From positions 64,501 to 128,500 of the forward strand of contig CAJNDS010002777.1 of NCBI GenBank assembly GCA_905221605.1: a stretch of DNA of 64,000 nt, given 5' to 3'. Shown one piece after another: positions 52,468 through 63,670 of the stretch. Below the pieces are notes generated by a model that saw only the letters and a program-made list of their open reading frames with translations, had not been told where the DNA came from and did not search any database. The position numbers and the translations under genes are program-made. Source of the DNA: Symbiodinium natans. Lineage: Eukaryota > Sar > Dinophyceae > Suessiales > Symbiodiniaceae. Position 1 is the first letter of the stretch, and the number at the start of each line of letters is the position of its first letter.

Positions 52468-54066
52468 GCCCCATCGATGTGGCTGCAGCTTAGCTGCTTT
52501 GTAGGGTTTGCGGGGTCTGTAAGGGGTTTCCCAGTGGGCTTTATAGGGATTTGTGTGCCTTTAAAAGGTCTTATAGGGTGTTATAGGGTCTTATGGGGTT
52601 TTATAGGGGTTTATAATGGCGCGTTTATAGCATTTTTGAGAAGGGTTTCGGGTTCAGGCTTCAGGGTTTAGGAACCCTTGGCCTTAACCCTAAACCCTAA
52701 ACCCTCGCGGCTTCCAATAAGCCCTAAACCCTAAATAAACCCCAAACCCCGAATAAGCCTGTAGGTGAAGCTGCCGGTGGTGATGGGAGCCTTGCAAATC
52801 ATCCAGCGAGCGCAGGCCACTTTGGAGGGCAGAGGGTTTAGGGTTGTTCTTGTGATCTCCCTGAACCCTAAACCCTAAACCCGAACCCCCCCAAACCGAA
52901 GAAACCTGAAACTATGAGTAAACCTCTCAACACCCAAACCTAAGCAACCTGAAGCGCTCAAACCCTGATGCCCATGGCCATCCTAAGCCCAGAAACCCGG
53001 GTGAAGTGTTTAGGGCTTGGGGGGTTAGGGTTTAGGGTTTGGGGTTCAGGGTTTAGGGTCTAGGGTCTAGGGTGAAGGGTTTAGGGCTTGGGGTAAACCC
53101 AGTGCCAGGAATCCGTGCCGGTAGCCGAGTGGACCAAAGGAACTTCGCTCACCTGGCTGCAGCCAGACCAGGTGGGGTTTGGGTTTTGGGTTTCGGGTTT
53201 AGGGTTTAGGGTTTAGGAATTAGGAATTAGGGTTTAGGGTTCAGGGTTTTGGGGTTTGGGGCTTCGCGACCCTTTGTTGCCCGCGTGCTTAGTTGGTCTG
53301 TTGTTCTGTGGTGGAGATTGTTAGTGTGTTTGGTCTGTAGGGTTTAGGGTTTTCGGTTTGGGGTTTAGGGTTTAGGGTTTACGGTTTAGGGTTAGGGTTT
53401 TGGGTTTAGCGCTTAGGGTCTAACGTGCTCTGGGCATGCCAGGACGCAGATGTCCTCGCGCTGCCTGAGAGTGAGCCGGCCTCCCACAATGACGGGGACG
53501 AAGGTCAACCCTAAACCCTACACCCTAACCCCTAAGCCCTAAACCCTCAACCTTCAGCCCTAAACCCTAAACCCTAAACCCTATACACCCTAAACCCTAA
53601 GCCCTAAGCCCTAGACCCTGAACCCTAAACCAAAAACACTAAACCCTCACCTAGTAGGGTGGAGCTGTGTGCAGTCGAGGGGCTCGAGGGGTTTCAGAGC
53701 CCAATTTTCAGGTTTAGGGTTAGCACTTGGGGTTTAGGATTCCCGGGACAGAGGGGTTTGAGGTTCCATGAGGTTGAGGAGGTTTGTCCATTCATTCTTG
53801 CCAATGGAGGAGGGGACTCTATTGAATTTAGGGTTCAGGGACCCTGAACCCTGAATCCTAAAGCTTAAGCCCTAACCCACGGGTAATCCTGGGCAAGGTA
53901 AGTCAGAGCCTTCGTTTGGGTCGGCATGCCTCGTCGTCTCTCTGCTTGGCCAGACCTCGCATGTACAAAGCTTTGCAGGCACCTGGACATAGCAGAGGAG
54001 CCTAAATGCCCTCAACTCTCTTCCAGAAGCTGTGCAGCAGTTAAACCCCTACACCCCAAAGCCTAA
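52468..54066 (+). CDS. 3' part of a multi-exon gene, 5 exons, unidentified
   Basis: Exons 52468-52500 (APSMWLQLSCF), 52765-52824 (VKLPVVMGALQIIQRAQATL), 53109-53171 (ESVPVAEWTKGTSLTWLQPD then Q), 53443-53503 (DADVLALPESEPASHNDGDE) and 53954-54066 (LACTKLCRHLDIAEEPKCPQ, then a Ser/Cys-rich tail, TAA at 54064) join in phase. Donors GT, GA, GT, GT; acceptors AG/G four times and AG/A once. The GA donor (GAGGGC) echoes the next exon start (GAATCC). The acidic segment before the Cys-rich end is notable. I recognise no domain. The exon at 51466 may belong upstream. Confidence 0.6.
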
Positions 54067-54217
54067 CCCCTGAACTCCGTTGTTGAGTGACCATGTCCAG
54101 CGGGCCTGTGGGATTGCTTGGGTCACTTTGCAGAAATGGCTTTGGGTTTAGGGAGAGCTGCTGGCCATGGGGCTTCTTAGACTTAGGGACTGGGTCGGTA
54201 ACCTTTAACCTTTCGGG

Positions 54218-54290
54218 TTATATAGAATCCTACGGTATATAAAGAGGTTAACCAACTTTTTTTGGGCTGGTGTATGCAGCCCCTAAGTAG
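54218..54290. repeat. Shared element segment (pair with 36286-36350)
   Basis: TATATAGAATCCTACGGTAT, AAAGAGGTTAACCAAC, TTTTTTTGGGC, ATGCAGCCCCTAAGT parallel the 36.3 kb copy. Confidence 0.55.
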
Positions 54291-54741
54291 AAAAATTAGA
54301 TTCCAGGCTGAGAAAGTTTAGGGCGTACCCTTTTTGTAGTAGGGCAGTCCCTCAGCCCGAAGCACCAATGCAGAGCCACCCCCTCATGAGGGCTTCTTGG
54401 GGGGATTTCTGGGAGAGTCGCGAGTTCGGACTGTTTTTAGCTCTTGGAGTTTGGGGTTTGGGGCTTGGGTCACGCTTTGGAGTTGTAGCTGTAGCCGTAA
54501 ACCCTTAAGCCCTCAACTCCTAAAACAAGCGAAGCCTTTCAACCCTCAACCCTTAAACCCCTAAAAACCCTACCTGAGAGCCTTCCACTCGCAAGTTGCG
54601 GAACCAAGCACCCAGCGAGCCAACCCTTGGTGTGGTCAGACATCCCCTTCCTCTTTTCTAGGGTTTTGGGTTAGGGCCCAACTTATGGACATAAGATTTG
54701 CTTGTACTCTTTCTACATTAGTGTATTTACTTGTTTTGATT

Positions 54742-55284
<543 letters not shown>

Positions 55285-56073
55285 TTTTTTTTGGAGGGGA
55301 GGGAGGGGGGGAGGGGCGAGGTCCGAGAATAGGATTTCGGTGCACTGTTTTGGAAACATTTTCTTCGGCTTTAGTTTCTATTGGCTACCCCCATTAGGGT
55401 TAAGGGGTTTAGAGTATAGGGTTTAGGGCTTTAGGGCTTAGGGTTACCTGTGAGCTCCCATCCTGACACCCTAAGTCACGATGACAGAAGCACTCTCCCG
55501 ACCAGCTGAAGGTTGAATGAAAGGGTGAGAGCTTACTCATAGGGTCCCGAGTCTGGGGCAACAGCCCTAAACCCCAAACCCAAACCCCAAACCCCAAACC
55601 CTAAACCCTGGACCCGAGACCCTAAACCCTGAACCCACACCCAAAACGCTCAGCCCTAAACCAAAAACCGAAAACATCCCTGAACCCTAAACCCTATAAA
55701 TTTGAACCCTATAAATCCTAACCCCCTCCGACATGATGGCCTAGGCACACTGTCGTTGCCGAGCACATGTTCCTCCCACCAGAGGTCGCCGTGTGCTTCT
55801 TAGGGTTTGTAGCGTTTATCGGGACATTGCCTTTAGTTCTCCTGGGTTTAGGGTTTGGGGTGTAGGGTTGGGGTTTAGGGTTTAGGGTTTAGGGTTTAGG
55901 GTTTAGGGTTTAGGGTTTAGGGTTTAGGGTTTAGGGTTTAAGGTTTAGGGTTTAGGGTTTAGGGTTTAGGGTTTAGGGTTTAGGTTTTAGGGTTTAGGGT
56001 TTAGGGTTCAGGGTTTAGGATTTTCGGGTGAGTTGTAACTGGGGTGCAAGGCCGTTGTGCCACTGACCCCCAG

Positions 56074-56133
56074 GGCCTGTCGATGCCGCTGAGCATCGTT
56101 GGCTCGCAGACCTGCGGCGTCCAGGCTATCAGG
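56074..56133 (+). CDS. Orphan exon, 20 codons
   Basis: ACCCCCAG/G acceptor, GLSMPLSIVGSQTCGVQAIR in phase 0, and GT donor AGG/GTTTGG. Complete signals; unidentified. Confidence 0.55.
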
Positions 56134-56207
56134 GTTTGGGTTTAGGGTTTGGGGTTTGGGGTTTAGGGTTTGGGGTTTAGGGTTTAGGGTTTAGGGTTTA
56201 GGTTTCA

Positions 56208-56312
56208 GGGATGTTCCCCCTTATGCTGAGAGTCCTTAATAGGGATTATAAATGGGGGCGCGGGGTACTATAGTCCCTCTTAAGGACTGCTAGTATAAGG
56301 GGGAACATCCCA
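56208..56312. mobile_element. MITE-like element, family A, best full-length copy
   Basis: GGGATGTTCCCCCTTATGCT and CTAGTATAAGGGGGAACATC are inverted ends of ~20 bases; inner arms AGAGTCCTTAATAGGGA and TCTTAAGGACTG pair. Between them lies a GGGGGCGCGGGGTACTATAG core. Confidence 0.85.
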
Positions 56313-56653
56313 TTTCATAGGCTTTAGGGCTTGGGGCCTGCGGTTTGGGGTTTACGGTTTGGGGTTTGGCTAAGGTCTTACGGTTTCGGGTTTGGGATTA
56401 AGGGTTTGGGGTTTAGGGTTTGGGGCTTGGTGTTTAGGTGCCGAGGGCTTGGGGTTGGCGATTAGGGTCTAGGTTTTGGGGAGGGGAATGGGGATTTGGG
56501 GTTTGGGGATTTGAGGTTTAAAGTTGAGGGGCTTGGGCATTTTGAGGTTTGAGGGCTTGGTGTTTGCGGGGGTTCGGGGTAACATCTTTTGTTAATTGGG
56601 CTTGAGCATGTTGTAAATTTCGTGATTTGAGATTTAGGAGTTTGGGGTGTGCT

Positions 56654-56790
56654 TGCAAGCCCTTTTGACTTAGTAGAAGCCCTTTTGACTTAGTATGTAG
56701 GGTTAGTAAGGTGGGTCATGGGGATTCTAATGGGGTTTCTAGGGGATACTAAGTAGACCTATTAAGCGAGAATCTAAGTAAGGGCTTGGG
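56654..56790. mobile_element. Family B element, diverged
   Basis: GCAAGCCCTTTTGACTTAGT is present twice in tandem at the left end (AGAAGCCCTTTTGACTTAGT), and AATCTAAGTAAGGGCTTG at the right end is the inverted partner. Relates to 16928-17041. Confidence 0.6.
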
Positions 56791-57250
56791 ATGTTCTTTT
56801 GGTTATGGGTTTTATGCGCTGAAGCTTTGAATCCTAGGGCCGTCTACTTATGAGGTTTGGGGTACTTCCATGCATTTGCCTTTCTCCAGAGTTTAGGGCC
56901 TAAAGCCCTCCCCTGAATTCGCAACCCCACATTCCTGCAACGTATACCGCTAGACCCTAAACTATACCAACCCTTGACCCCCTTGACGCCGAACGTTTAT
57001 ACAACCCCAGATGATACTGCTCAGGGTTACTGGATACATCCCTAGACCAACCGTAAACCCTAAACCCCCAAAACTCCCCCCCACGACGTGAGTGCCATGG
57101 CCTACACCCCAAACCCTGGGCCCTAAACCCCAAAGCCCTCAACTCCACCCCGACTTAAATTCTGAAGAGTTTGGCAACAGAAGGCCCTAAACCCAACACA
57201 ACAACAACTACTACTGCGACGGCTGCTGCTAGCTATTACTATGAAAAATA

Positions 57251-57251
<1 letters not shown>

Positions 57252-57320
<69 letters not shown>

Positions 57321-57324
57321 GCTG
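57252..57324. repeat. (CTG)n/(CAG)n trinucleotide array, ~24 units
   Basis: GCTGCTGCT from 57252, broken by GTGCTGTGCTGC near the end. Minus-strand poly-Ala and poly-Gln frames here have no splice or start support. Confidence 0.95.
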
Positions 57325-57476
57325 TGCTGCTGCTGTTGTAACCATATGAAGTAGAGTATATATTTCTTGTACCCCCAAAAGGACACCCAAGGTATACACT
57401 CACCAATATTAAAACAGGAACCTTATATACGCTCACCAAAAAACAGTAATATAAACCCTGCTTCATATCCTGGCAG

Positions 57477-57586
57477 TTCGGGCTTCCGAGCTGATTGATG
57501 ATCGTCGCAATGCATTCCTATCAGCCGCAAGGTGTTCAGCTGCGCAAGGAAGCCCTAAGAGCCCTTGCTTAAGGAAGATGCCCTAA
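57477..57586 (+). CDS. Probable exon ending TAA
   Basis: Acceptor CCTGGCAG; phase 1; reads RASELIDDRRNAFLSAARCS, then AAQGSPKSPCLRKMP, with TAA at 57584. An internal GCAAG/GTGTTC donor exists. The island is not followed by TTTAGGG, consistent with a last exon. Unidentified. Confidence 0.5.
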
Positions 57587-57748
57587 AGTCTACATCTACG
57601 GATTCTGAACTCTGATTTTTGGAAGCTTCCCAAAACCCCAAACCCTAAACCCTAACGATATAGGGATCCTGAATTCTTATAGGTACATTCCATTTTGAGG
57701 GGGGGTGGTTGGGTAAGGTACTCGACTCAAACCTTTTTGCTAGCTGCC

Positions 57749-58599
57749 ATGGCACGTCGTTGGCTGCCAATCCTGGAAGATGATGAAAAGTGGCAGTCCG
57801 AAAGCAACGCCGAGTTGACAGGACAAAAACCCTAAACCCTAACCCTAAACCCTAAACCCTAAACCCTAAACCCTAAACCCTAAACCCTAAACCCTAAACC
57901 CTAAAGTCTAAAGCCTAAAGCCTAAAGCCTAAAGCGCAGATGAGGGCATCCGAAGCTAAGGTTGGGGGTTGGGGTCGGCTTACGCTGGGACGTCCATGGC
58001 CATGTGGTTCTGAGTGGACTAGGTGAGCCTATTCTATGCCCTGCTAGAGTTTACCCGAGTATACTATGACTATGGTTCACCCTAGCAGAATATTTGCAAT
58101 ATCATTGAAGTCTCCCATGTCCGTGTTTTGCGCTTTTCGGCAGCGTTGCATGGTATGTTAGTCTTAGTATTAGTATGGGTGGGCCTAGGGCCTAGTTGGG
58201 CCTTGGGCTTTACGGCTTAGGGGCAAAAATGTTCGGATGTGGTGGGGTTCTTTGGGCGGGTGGGTGTTGGTCGAGAGAATGGCTGGACTAGACTCTTCAC
58301 GCTCAGAACTGCTGAACCCCAAACCCCAAACCCCAAACCCCAAATCCCAAACCCCAAACCCCAAACCCGAAACCCGAAACCCGAAACCCTAAACCCCAAA
58401 CCCCAAACCCCAAACCCCAAATCCCAAACCCCAAACCCCAAACCCCAGACCCCAGACCCCAGACCCCAGACCCCAGACCCCAAACCCCAAACCCCAAACC
58501 CGTAACAACTTGCAAGGAGAGGTTTTGAGGCTCGCAGAGCTGGGCCCGCTAGGAGACCATCCTGACTTCACCAAATTCGTGGAGCACCTGGACTCTTGA
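57749..58599 (+). CDS. Small 3-exon gene, 53 aa, unidentified
   Basis: Exons 57749-57811 (ATG; MARRWLPILEDDEKWQSESN then A), 57940-57960 (MRASEAK, acceptor GCGCAG, donor AAG/GTTGGG) and 58522-58599 (VLRLAELGPLGDHPDFTKFV then EHLDS, TGA). 162 nt, in phase throughout. The first donor is GA (GCC/GAGTTG). The charged, Leu-rich C-terminal part could be helical. More exons could be hidden, and the 21-nt middle exon is the weakest link. The minus-strand frame over 58389-58604 reads through CCCCAAA repeats and is a shadow. Confidence 0.5.
58315..58500. repeat. CCCCAAA/CCCCAGA array
   Basis: About 26 heptamers of CCCCAAA with runs of CCCGAAA and CCCCAGA. Lies in the intron before the last exon of the small gene and generates GVWGLGF-type false frames. 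Confidence 0.95.
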
Positions 58600-58759
58600 G
58601 ACAAATTCTGTCATTACTGTGACTATTTTTTGCAGACTTGATCCCTAAACCCTGAACCCTAACCCTAAACCCTCGCACCCATTTGTTTGCGGACGTGAAC
58701 ACCGTACCTTGGGACCCTACGCGGTTCATTTGTGGGAAGTGCTCTATAGAACCACTTAG

Positions 58760-59239
58760 GACTATCTTCTGCTGCGTCAGAAGGTGGAATCTTCAGACAG
58801 CCAGCAGTCTCGCGTGCACGAAAGCCTCCTGAATCCTTTGCCTGCAGGGTTTCCGACTGTGCTTGGCGCAGTTGTGACAGACTATCTGTCTGATCAGTAC
58901 ATTGCTGCGGATGTAGACCAGCGGTGGGGACGAGAGCCTAAGTTGGAGAGGCAACCCCTGCTCATCGAAATGACTCATGCAGACGGCAGTGCTTTGGCAT
59001 CCTTCCAGCTGCATCTGCCGGCGGATGCCACACCCGGTCGTGTGAGAGAGCTCGTGGCCTCGAAGAAGGATCTTCACAAGCAGGATCTTCACACAAGTCA
59101 GATTCGCGTGTTGAAGCAGAACGAGAGACTTCCCGCAGGGCAGCCTTGCATCCGCCTCGAGGTCACAGGGAATCACTTCAAGAGTGAAATGGAAGGCGCG
59201 CCTGCACAACCTTTGCGTGCCTTCAACTATTACTCGTAA
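58760..59239 (+). CDS. Long last exon, possible ubiquitin-like fold segment
   Basis: ACCACTTAG/G acceptor, then 159 codons in phase 0 to TAA at 59237: DYLLLRQKVESSDSQQS at the start, AVVTDYLSDQYIAADVDQRW, then PLLIEMTHADGSALASFQLH and LPADATPGRVRELVASKKDL, ending PLRAFNYYS. The segment around IEMTHADGSALASFQLHLPA with a following helix recalls a beta-grasp (ubiquitin-like) arrangement, but this is only a resemblance. At 58694-58777 another frame (VNTVPWDPTRFICGKCSIEP) also looks coding and may be a preceding exon or UTR. No heptamers interrupt the exon. Confidence 0.65.
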   Translation, partial: DYLLLRQKVESSDSQQSRVHESLLNPLPAGFPTVLGAVVTDYLSDQYIAADVDQRWGREPKLERQPLLIEMTHADGSALASFQLHLPADATPGRVRELVASKKDLHKQDLHTSQIRVLKQNERLPAGQPCIRLEVTGNHFKSEMEGAPAQPLRAFNYYS

Positions 59240-59507
59240 CCAGGCTATCGACATGGCACTAGTTCGGGGTTGTGGTTGTCGGTTTAGGCTGTTAAGGCTT
59301 AGGGCTTTCGAGTTTGAGGTATTTTCAGGTTGAGGGTTCAGGGTTTAGGAGTTCCCTTTTCAATTTTTGCGCCCTGCCACTGGCTAGATCCCAAAGGAAC
59401 CCCAAACCCAAAACCCCAAACCCCAAACCCTAAGCCCTAAACCCTAAGCCCTAAACCCTAAACCCTAAACCCTAAACCCAAAACCCTAAACCTTTGAGCC
59501 CTGCGAG

Positions 59508-60434
59508 GTTGGCCCGAGCACCCGCTCAAGCGTGAGCTTTGCGACTTCATCAACAAGATCGCGAAGATGCGGATGCCCCGGGCGCCAAACCAGAGGCGGC
59601 TGGACTGGTGCTACAGGGGTTTGGGGTTAGGGTTCGGGGTTTAGGGTTTAGGGTTTGGGGTTTAGGGTTTAGGACTTAGGGTTTAGGGTTCAGGGTTTAA
59701 GAGGATCTTGAGGGAACCCTAAACCCTAATTCGTTGGCAAGTACCATGAACCTCCAGGTAGGGTTTGTAGGGTCTAACCCTAAACCCTCAACCCTAAACC
59801 CTAAACCCTAAACCCGAAACCCGAACCCGAAACCCGAAACCCGAAACCCTAAACCCTGCTCAGGTGGGATTCTACGTTCGAGTTTGCCAACCTCGAAGCT
59901 TCGCTACACGGAACTCTTTGCGTGCTGGGTGTTCCTAGGTCTCCGCGGTTTGGGGTTTCACTACTTAGTAGGGTTTAGGGTTTAGGGTTTAGGGTTTAGG
60001 GTTTAGGGATAGGGTTTAGGATGCCCCTGTACGGGTTCCAGTATACAAAGCGGTAGATGTAGAGTAGATTTAGTGTTAGGGGGGGGGGGGATGACCTAAA
60101 CCTAAACCCTAAACCCTAAACCCTACACCCTACACCCTAAACCCGAAACCCTAAACCCTAAACCCTAAACCCTAAACCCTAAACCCTAAACCCTAAACCC
60201 TAAACCCTCAACCCTAAACCCTAAACCCTAAACCCTAAACCCTAAACCCTAAACCCTAAACCCTAAACCCTAAACCTAAACCCTAAACCCTAAACCCTAA
60301 ACACCTCTGAGGTGTCTTTGATCACGAAGATCCTTCGGACCTTGGAGGCCCCCACGCGCGGGACGAAGAAGAAGGAGGAGGAGTGCGGAGAGTTTTACAG
60401 GGAGCTCCTGACTCCTGGGCTGTTTGAGTATAGG
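59508..60434 (+). CDS. Three-exon part of an unidentified gene
   Basis: Exons 59508-59607 (WPEHPLKRELCDFINKIAKM then RMPRAPNQRRLD), 59864-59930 (WDSTFEFANLEASLHGTLCV then LG) and 60312-60434 (VSLITKILRTLEAPTRGTKK then KEEECGEFYRELLTPGLFEY) join in phase; all acceptors are AG/G and donors GT. The first donor (GTGCTA) echoes the second exon start (GTGGGA). Basic and acidic patches (TKKKEEEC) sit between helical-looking parts. No family recognised. Neither end is known; exon 3 ends in phase 0 at AGG/GTTTAG. Confidence 0.6.
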
Positions 60435-60486
60435 GTTTAGGGTTTAGGGTTGAGGGTTTAGGGTTTAGGGTTGAGGGTACCCAACT

Positions 60487-60621
60487 GGGAGGTTCATAGT
60501 ACTTCGTAACCAACTATACCTGTACTTATAGCGCACTTATAAGCCCCTTAAGTGCCGTAATATAGTTCTACGTACAGTTATAAGTACAGTTATCATTTGT
60601 TAAGAAGTACCATGAACCTCC
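60487..60621. mobile_element. MITE-like element, family G
   Basis: GGGAGGTTCATAGTACTTCG left and AAGAAGTACCATGAACCTCC right are inverted ends; inner arms CTGTACTTATA and TATAAGTACAG also pair. A 20-base fragment of the right end (GCAAGTACCATGAACCTCC) lies at 59737-59755 in the preceding gene's intron. Confidence 0.75.
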
Positions 60622-61063
60622 GAGTATGGCTTTAGAATCACTTAGTAGGGTTTAGGGTTAGGGTTTCGGGTTTAAGGGGTAGGGGGGGTTGGGGTACTAG
60701 GCTCTGCTTTTTTGTATAGTATGCTGTTCTTTCCCAGGTGTATGCAAGTAGCATATGGTACCAGCTTTGCACACACTTTCTGGAGAGCGTTTTGGTTTCT
60801 CTAGGGTGTAGGGCGTAGGGCTTAGGGATAGGGCCGGGGGGGGTGTTAGAGGTTTGCGCCTCAGGTGGGTCCCCCGGCATGTGTGCACCCTAAACAGAAT
60901 GCCAGCCTCCGCCTTTTCCCGTCTCTATGTATTCAGTTCCCTAAATTCGGGTCCCTTTTTGGGTACCCTACAATAGGGTCCGCCTATGATAAGGACCGCA
61001 AAAGGGCCAATATTTTAGAGAAGCGACCATGTTTTTTTAGGGGGCGAAAATACTGAGTACATT

Positions 61064-61160
61064 GGGATGTTCTCCCTATACTAACACTTCTTAATAAGGA
61101 TTATCGTACCCCCGATTAAATTCTCGATTAAGGACTGCTAGTATAAGGGGGAACATCCCA
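61064..61160. mobile_element. MITE-like element, family A copy
   Basis: GGGATGTTCTCCCTATACTA and GCTAGTATAAGGGGGAACAT, with inner CTTCTTAATAAGG and TTAAGGACT. About 97 bp. Confidence 0.75.
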
Positions 61161-61577
61161 AGGAGTACATTAGTAATCTCAGCTGTGAAGGACCGAGGCA
61201 TGTTTGTACGAAACGCCCGAGTCGCATGCATCATGCATGTAAGCGGCTCGGGGGTTTAAGGGTTTAGGGTCTTGGATTTAGGGTTTGGGGTGTAGGGTTT
61301 GGGGGGCGTAGGGTTTCGGGTTTCGGGTGTGTAGAGTTTGGGGGGTTTAGGGTTTAGGGCTTAGGGGGTTTCGGGCTGAAGGGTTCAGGGGGTTTAGGGT
61401 TTAAGGTTTGGTGTTCAGGGGGTTTAGGGCTTACGGTTTGGGGTTCATGGGGTTTAGGGTTTAAGGTTTAGTTTGCTCCCTGTGGAGACACACGCCTTTT
61501 GCTGACCTTGAAACCACCCTAGGCCCTAAACCCTAAACCCTAAGCCCTAAACCACCCTAAACCCTAAACTTTACCAG

Positions 61578-61950
61578 AATGGCAGTTCCAAGTAGCATCT
61601 ACGAGGAGGGAGTCGGATCGAAGGGCAGCCTTTGCAAATCCAAACTTCTTCTAGACATTCCAGAAAGAATGTTTGGGGTTTGTTTAGGGTTCAGGGTTTA
61701 GGGCTTCGGGTGTTTTGGGGGGCTTTCGGGTTTGAGGGTTTTCGGTTTAGGGGTCAGGGTTTTAGAGTTTAAGGTTTAGGGTCTTCAACTCTGGAGTCTT
61801 AAACTCTAGACCCATAGATTCGAAACCCTCACCCCCGACACACATCCCAAGGAATACGCTGAGCTCCCACATGGATATGGACAGTGCGATCAAGCCAACG
61901 CCGGCGAGCCTTTTGGAGAATCTGAGGGCCGAATGGGAGTAGATTTTGCT
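61578..61950 (+). CDS. Start of a gene, two exons, unidentified
   Basis: Exon 61578-61677: acceptor TTACCAG, ATG at 61579, MAVPSSIYEEGVGSKGSLCK then SKLLLDIPERMFG, donor GGG/GTTTGT in phase 0. Exon 2 starts at 61852 after CCCAAG/G in phase 0: EYAELPHGYGQCDQANAGEP then FGESEGRMGVDFARDQ, open to beyond 61980 where a poly-C tract begins; its end is not determined. The minus strand over exon 2 also has a hydrophobic frame (GVGLIALSISMWELSVFLGM), which would be a membrane segment, but it has no splice partner. Confidence 0.45.
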
Positions 61951-62008
61951 AGAGACCAGAGAGCCCAGCACGATTGCGTTCCCCTACTGCCACCCTTCCA
62001 GACCCTAC

Positions 62009-62255
<247 letters not shown>

Positions 62256-62379
62256 AGTGGGGAACCCATGAAGCAACCCTGAATCAAGGAGTATCGGCAA
62301 ACACGGCAATTGAGAACAACAACAACTACCACGACTACCACAAGCACTACTACCTTTACCATAAGCTACCACTTCTACT

Positions 62380-62580
62380 ACCCTAAGCCCTAAGCCCTAA
62401 GCCCTAAGCCCTAAGCCCTAAGCCCTAAGCCCTCAGCCCTCAGCCCTAAGCCCTCGAAGCCCTAAGCCCTAAGCCCGAAGCCTGAAGCCAGAAGCCCTAA
62501 GCGCGAAGCCCGAAGCCCGAAGCCGAGAAGTCCGAAGCCGAGAAGCCCGAAGCCCGAAGCCCGAAGCCCGAAGCCCTATC
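62380..62580. repeat. CCCTAAG and GAAGCCC arrays
   Basis: CCCTAAG heptamers 62380-62475 pass into a hexamer-like CCGAAG/GAAGCC array to 62575, another local variant expansion of the telomere-type unit. Confidence 0.9.
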
Positions 62581-62624
62581 CTTAGATTCAGGGCTTAGGG
62601 CTTAGGCTCGCAAGTTGAAGACGT

Positions 62625-62708
62625 TGGGCTCCCTGACAACAAGCAGGCATGTAGTACCAGACCTGTTTCTTGGCCTCCAGTTCAACTTTGTCATGGGAAC
62701 ATCGCTGG
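62625..62708 (+). CDS. Exon, unidentified protein
   Basis: After GGCTCGCAAG the frame reads LKTLGSLTTSRHVVPDLFLG then LQFNFVMGTSL to a likely GA donor (CTG/GATCAC). Good amino-acid composition with a hydrophobic middle. Acceptor is AG/T rather than AG/G. Confidence 0.5.
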
Positions 62709-63042
62709 ATCACCCTAAACCCTAAAACCCTAAACCATAGCAAGTTCAGCTTAGGGTCATTGAAAAAGCCCCTGTGTGTGCCCTGAAGCCCTGAACACCC
62801 AAAGCCCTAAAGTCCGACAGCCCTAAACTCTAACCCTAAACCTTAAACCCTAAACCCTAAACCCTAAACCCTAAACCCTAAACCCTAAACCCCGGCCATG
62901 AAGAAGCTTGGCCCTGAGCAGGTTAGGGTTTAGGGTTTAGGGTTTAGGGTTTAGGGTTTAGGGTTTAGGGTTCAGGGTTCAGGGTTCAGGGTTCAGGGTT
63001 CAGGGTTCAGGGTTCAGGGACATACTTGTTTCACATGCGCAG

Positions 63043-63102
63043 AGCACTCGCTCAGGGCTTACACGGAGCTCCCGGGTCGGGTTCGCAGATGGAAAAATGC
63101 AG
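63043..63102 (+). CDS. Exon, unidentified protein
   Basis: Acceptor ACATGCGCAG, phase 2, reading ALAQGLHGAPGSGSQMEKC, donor TGCAG/GTTAGG. Preceded by TTTAGGG/TTCAGGG arrays, unusual since most exons follow CCCTAAA. Confidence 0.5.
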
Positions 63103-63622
63103 GTTAGGGTTTAGGGTTGAGGGACACACTATCTTAAAAGCCTAGCCTAGGCTGTACTGTAGAGCATTACAGTTATCTTTTGTGTTCGCCTGGTTTGCTA
63201 TTGTGAATTGCAGTGCTGAGTCGTATCTCAGCAGCTGCACGCTGCAGATTTGGTATCGCAGGTCTTTAAACGAGCATTCGCTTAGAGCGTCGACGTCAGC
63301 ATTTTATGTTGATGCTGTTGGTTTAACAAGCTAATTTGGAGAGGAGATGAACTCAGCCTAGTAAAGGCAGTAGCAACAGTAACATAACCGTATCAGTAGC
63401 CAGTTCTTGTCTAACCATTTAAGACATTGGTATTCGTGGTTCTGATCGGGTTCAGAGTTTGGAGTGTTAGGGCTTTTGGGTTTTGGGGTTTGAGGGCTTT
63501 TAGGGGTCTAGCGTTTAGGGTGTAGGGTTTAGGTTTAGGGTTTGTCGGAATTACGCCCGACCCTGGGGAGTAGCGCATGAACTTCCAACTAGCCTAGAAC
63601 TACCACTGCTCGTGCGACTTAG
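63103..63622. other. Unique intron-like sequence
   Basis: 63120-63440 is unique, with an imperfect hairpin around GAGTCGTATCTCAGCAGCTG and CACGCTGCAG (63220-63250) and no coding frame; TTTAGGG-like units 63460-63545; unique sequence to the next acceptor. A structured RNA cannot be excluded, but I see no known family. Confidence 0.45.
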
Positions 63623-63670
63623 AAGCACCCCAACGAGAAGCTGTGCGAATTTCTCCCGAAAGATTGTCCG
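63623..63670 (+). CDS. Exon, unidentified protein
   Basis: Acceptor GCGACTTAG, 16 codons KHPNEKLCEFLPKDCP, GT donor CCG/GTAATT, phase 0 on both sides. The residues faintly resemble EHPLKRELCDFI in the exon at 59508, perhaps a related domain or coincidence. After it, to the window end, only CCCTAAA-type sequence (63730-63945) and short unique bits. Confidence 0.45.

Larger units (their letters stand above)
56134..57476. other. No clear gene: heptamers, two elements, CTG array
   Basis: TTTGGGG/TTTAGGG 56130-56205; family A element 56208-56312; TTTGGGG-like 56315-56560; diverged family B element 56654-56790; unique sequence 56800-57240; CTG/GCT array 57252-57324. Confidence 0.65.
60435..61577. 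other. No clear gene: two inverted-repeat elements and heptamers
   Basis: TTTAGGG 60433-60478; element G 60487-60621; unique sequence 60690-61060 without a clean exon; family A element 61064-61160; unique 61161-61250; TTTGGGG/TTTAGGG variants 61255-61475; CCCTAAA 61515-61570. Confidence 0.6.

Noticed and set aside
57123-57466. Minus-strand poly-Ala and poly-Gln frames
   Set aside because: Arise from the CTG array; flanks show no exon signals on the minus strand.
58217-58604. GVWGLGF-type minus-strand frames and PKPQTPNP plus-strand frame
   Set aside because: Translation of the CCCCAAA heptamer array; heptamers keep all frames free of stops.
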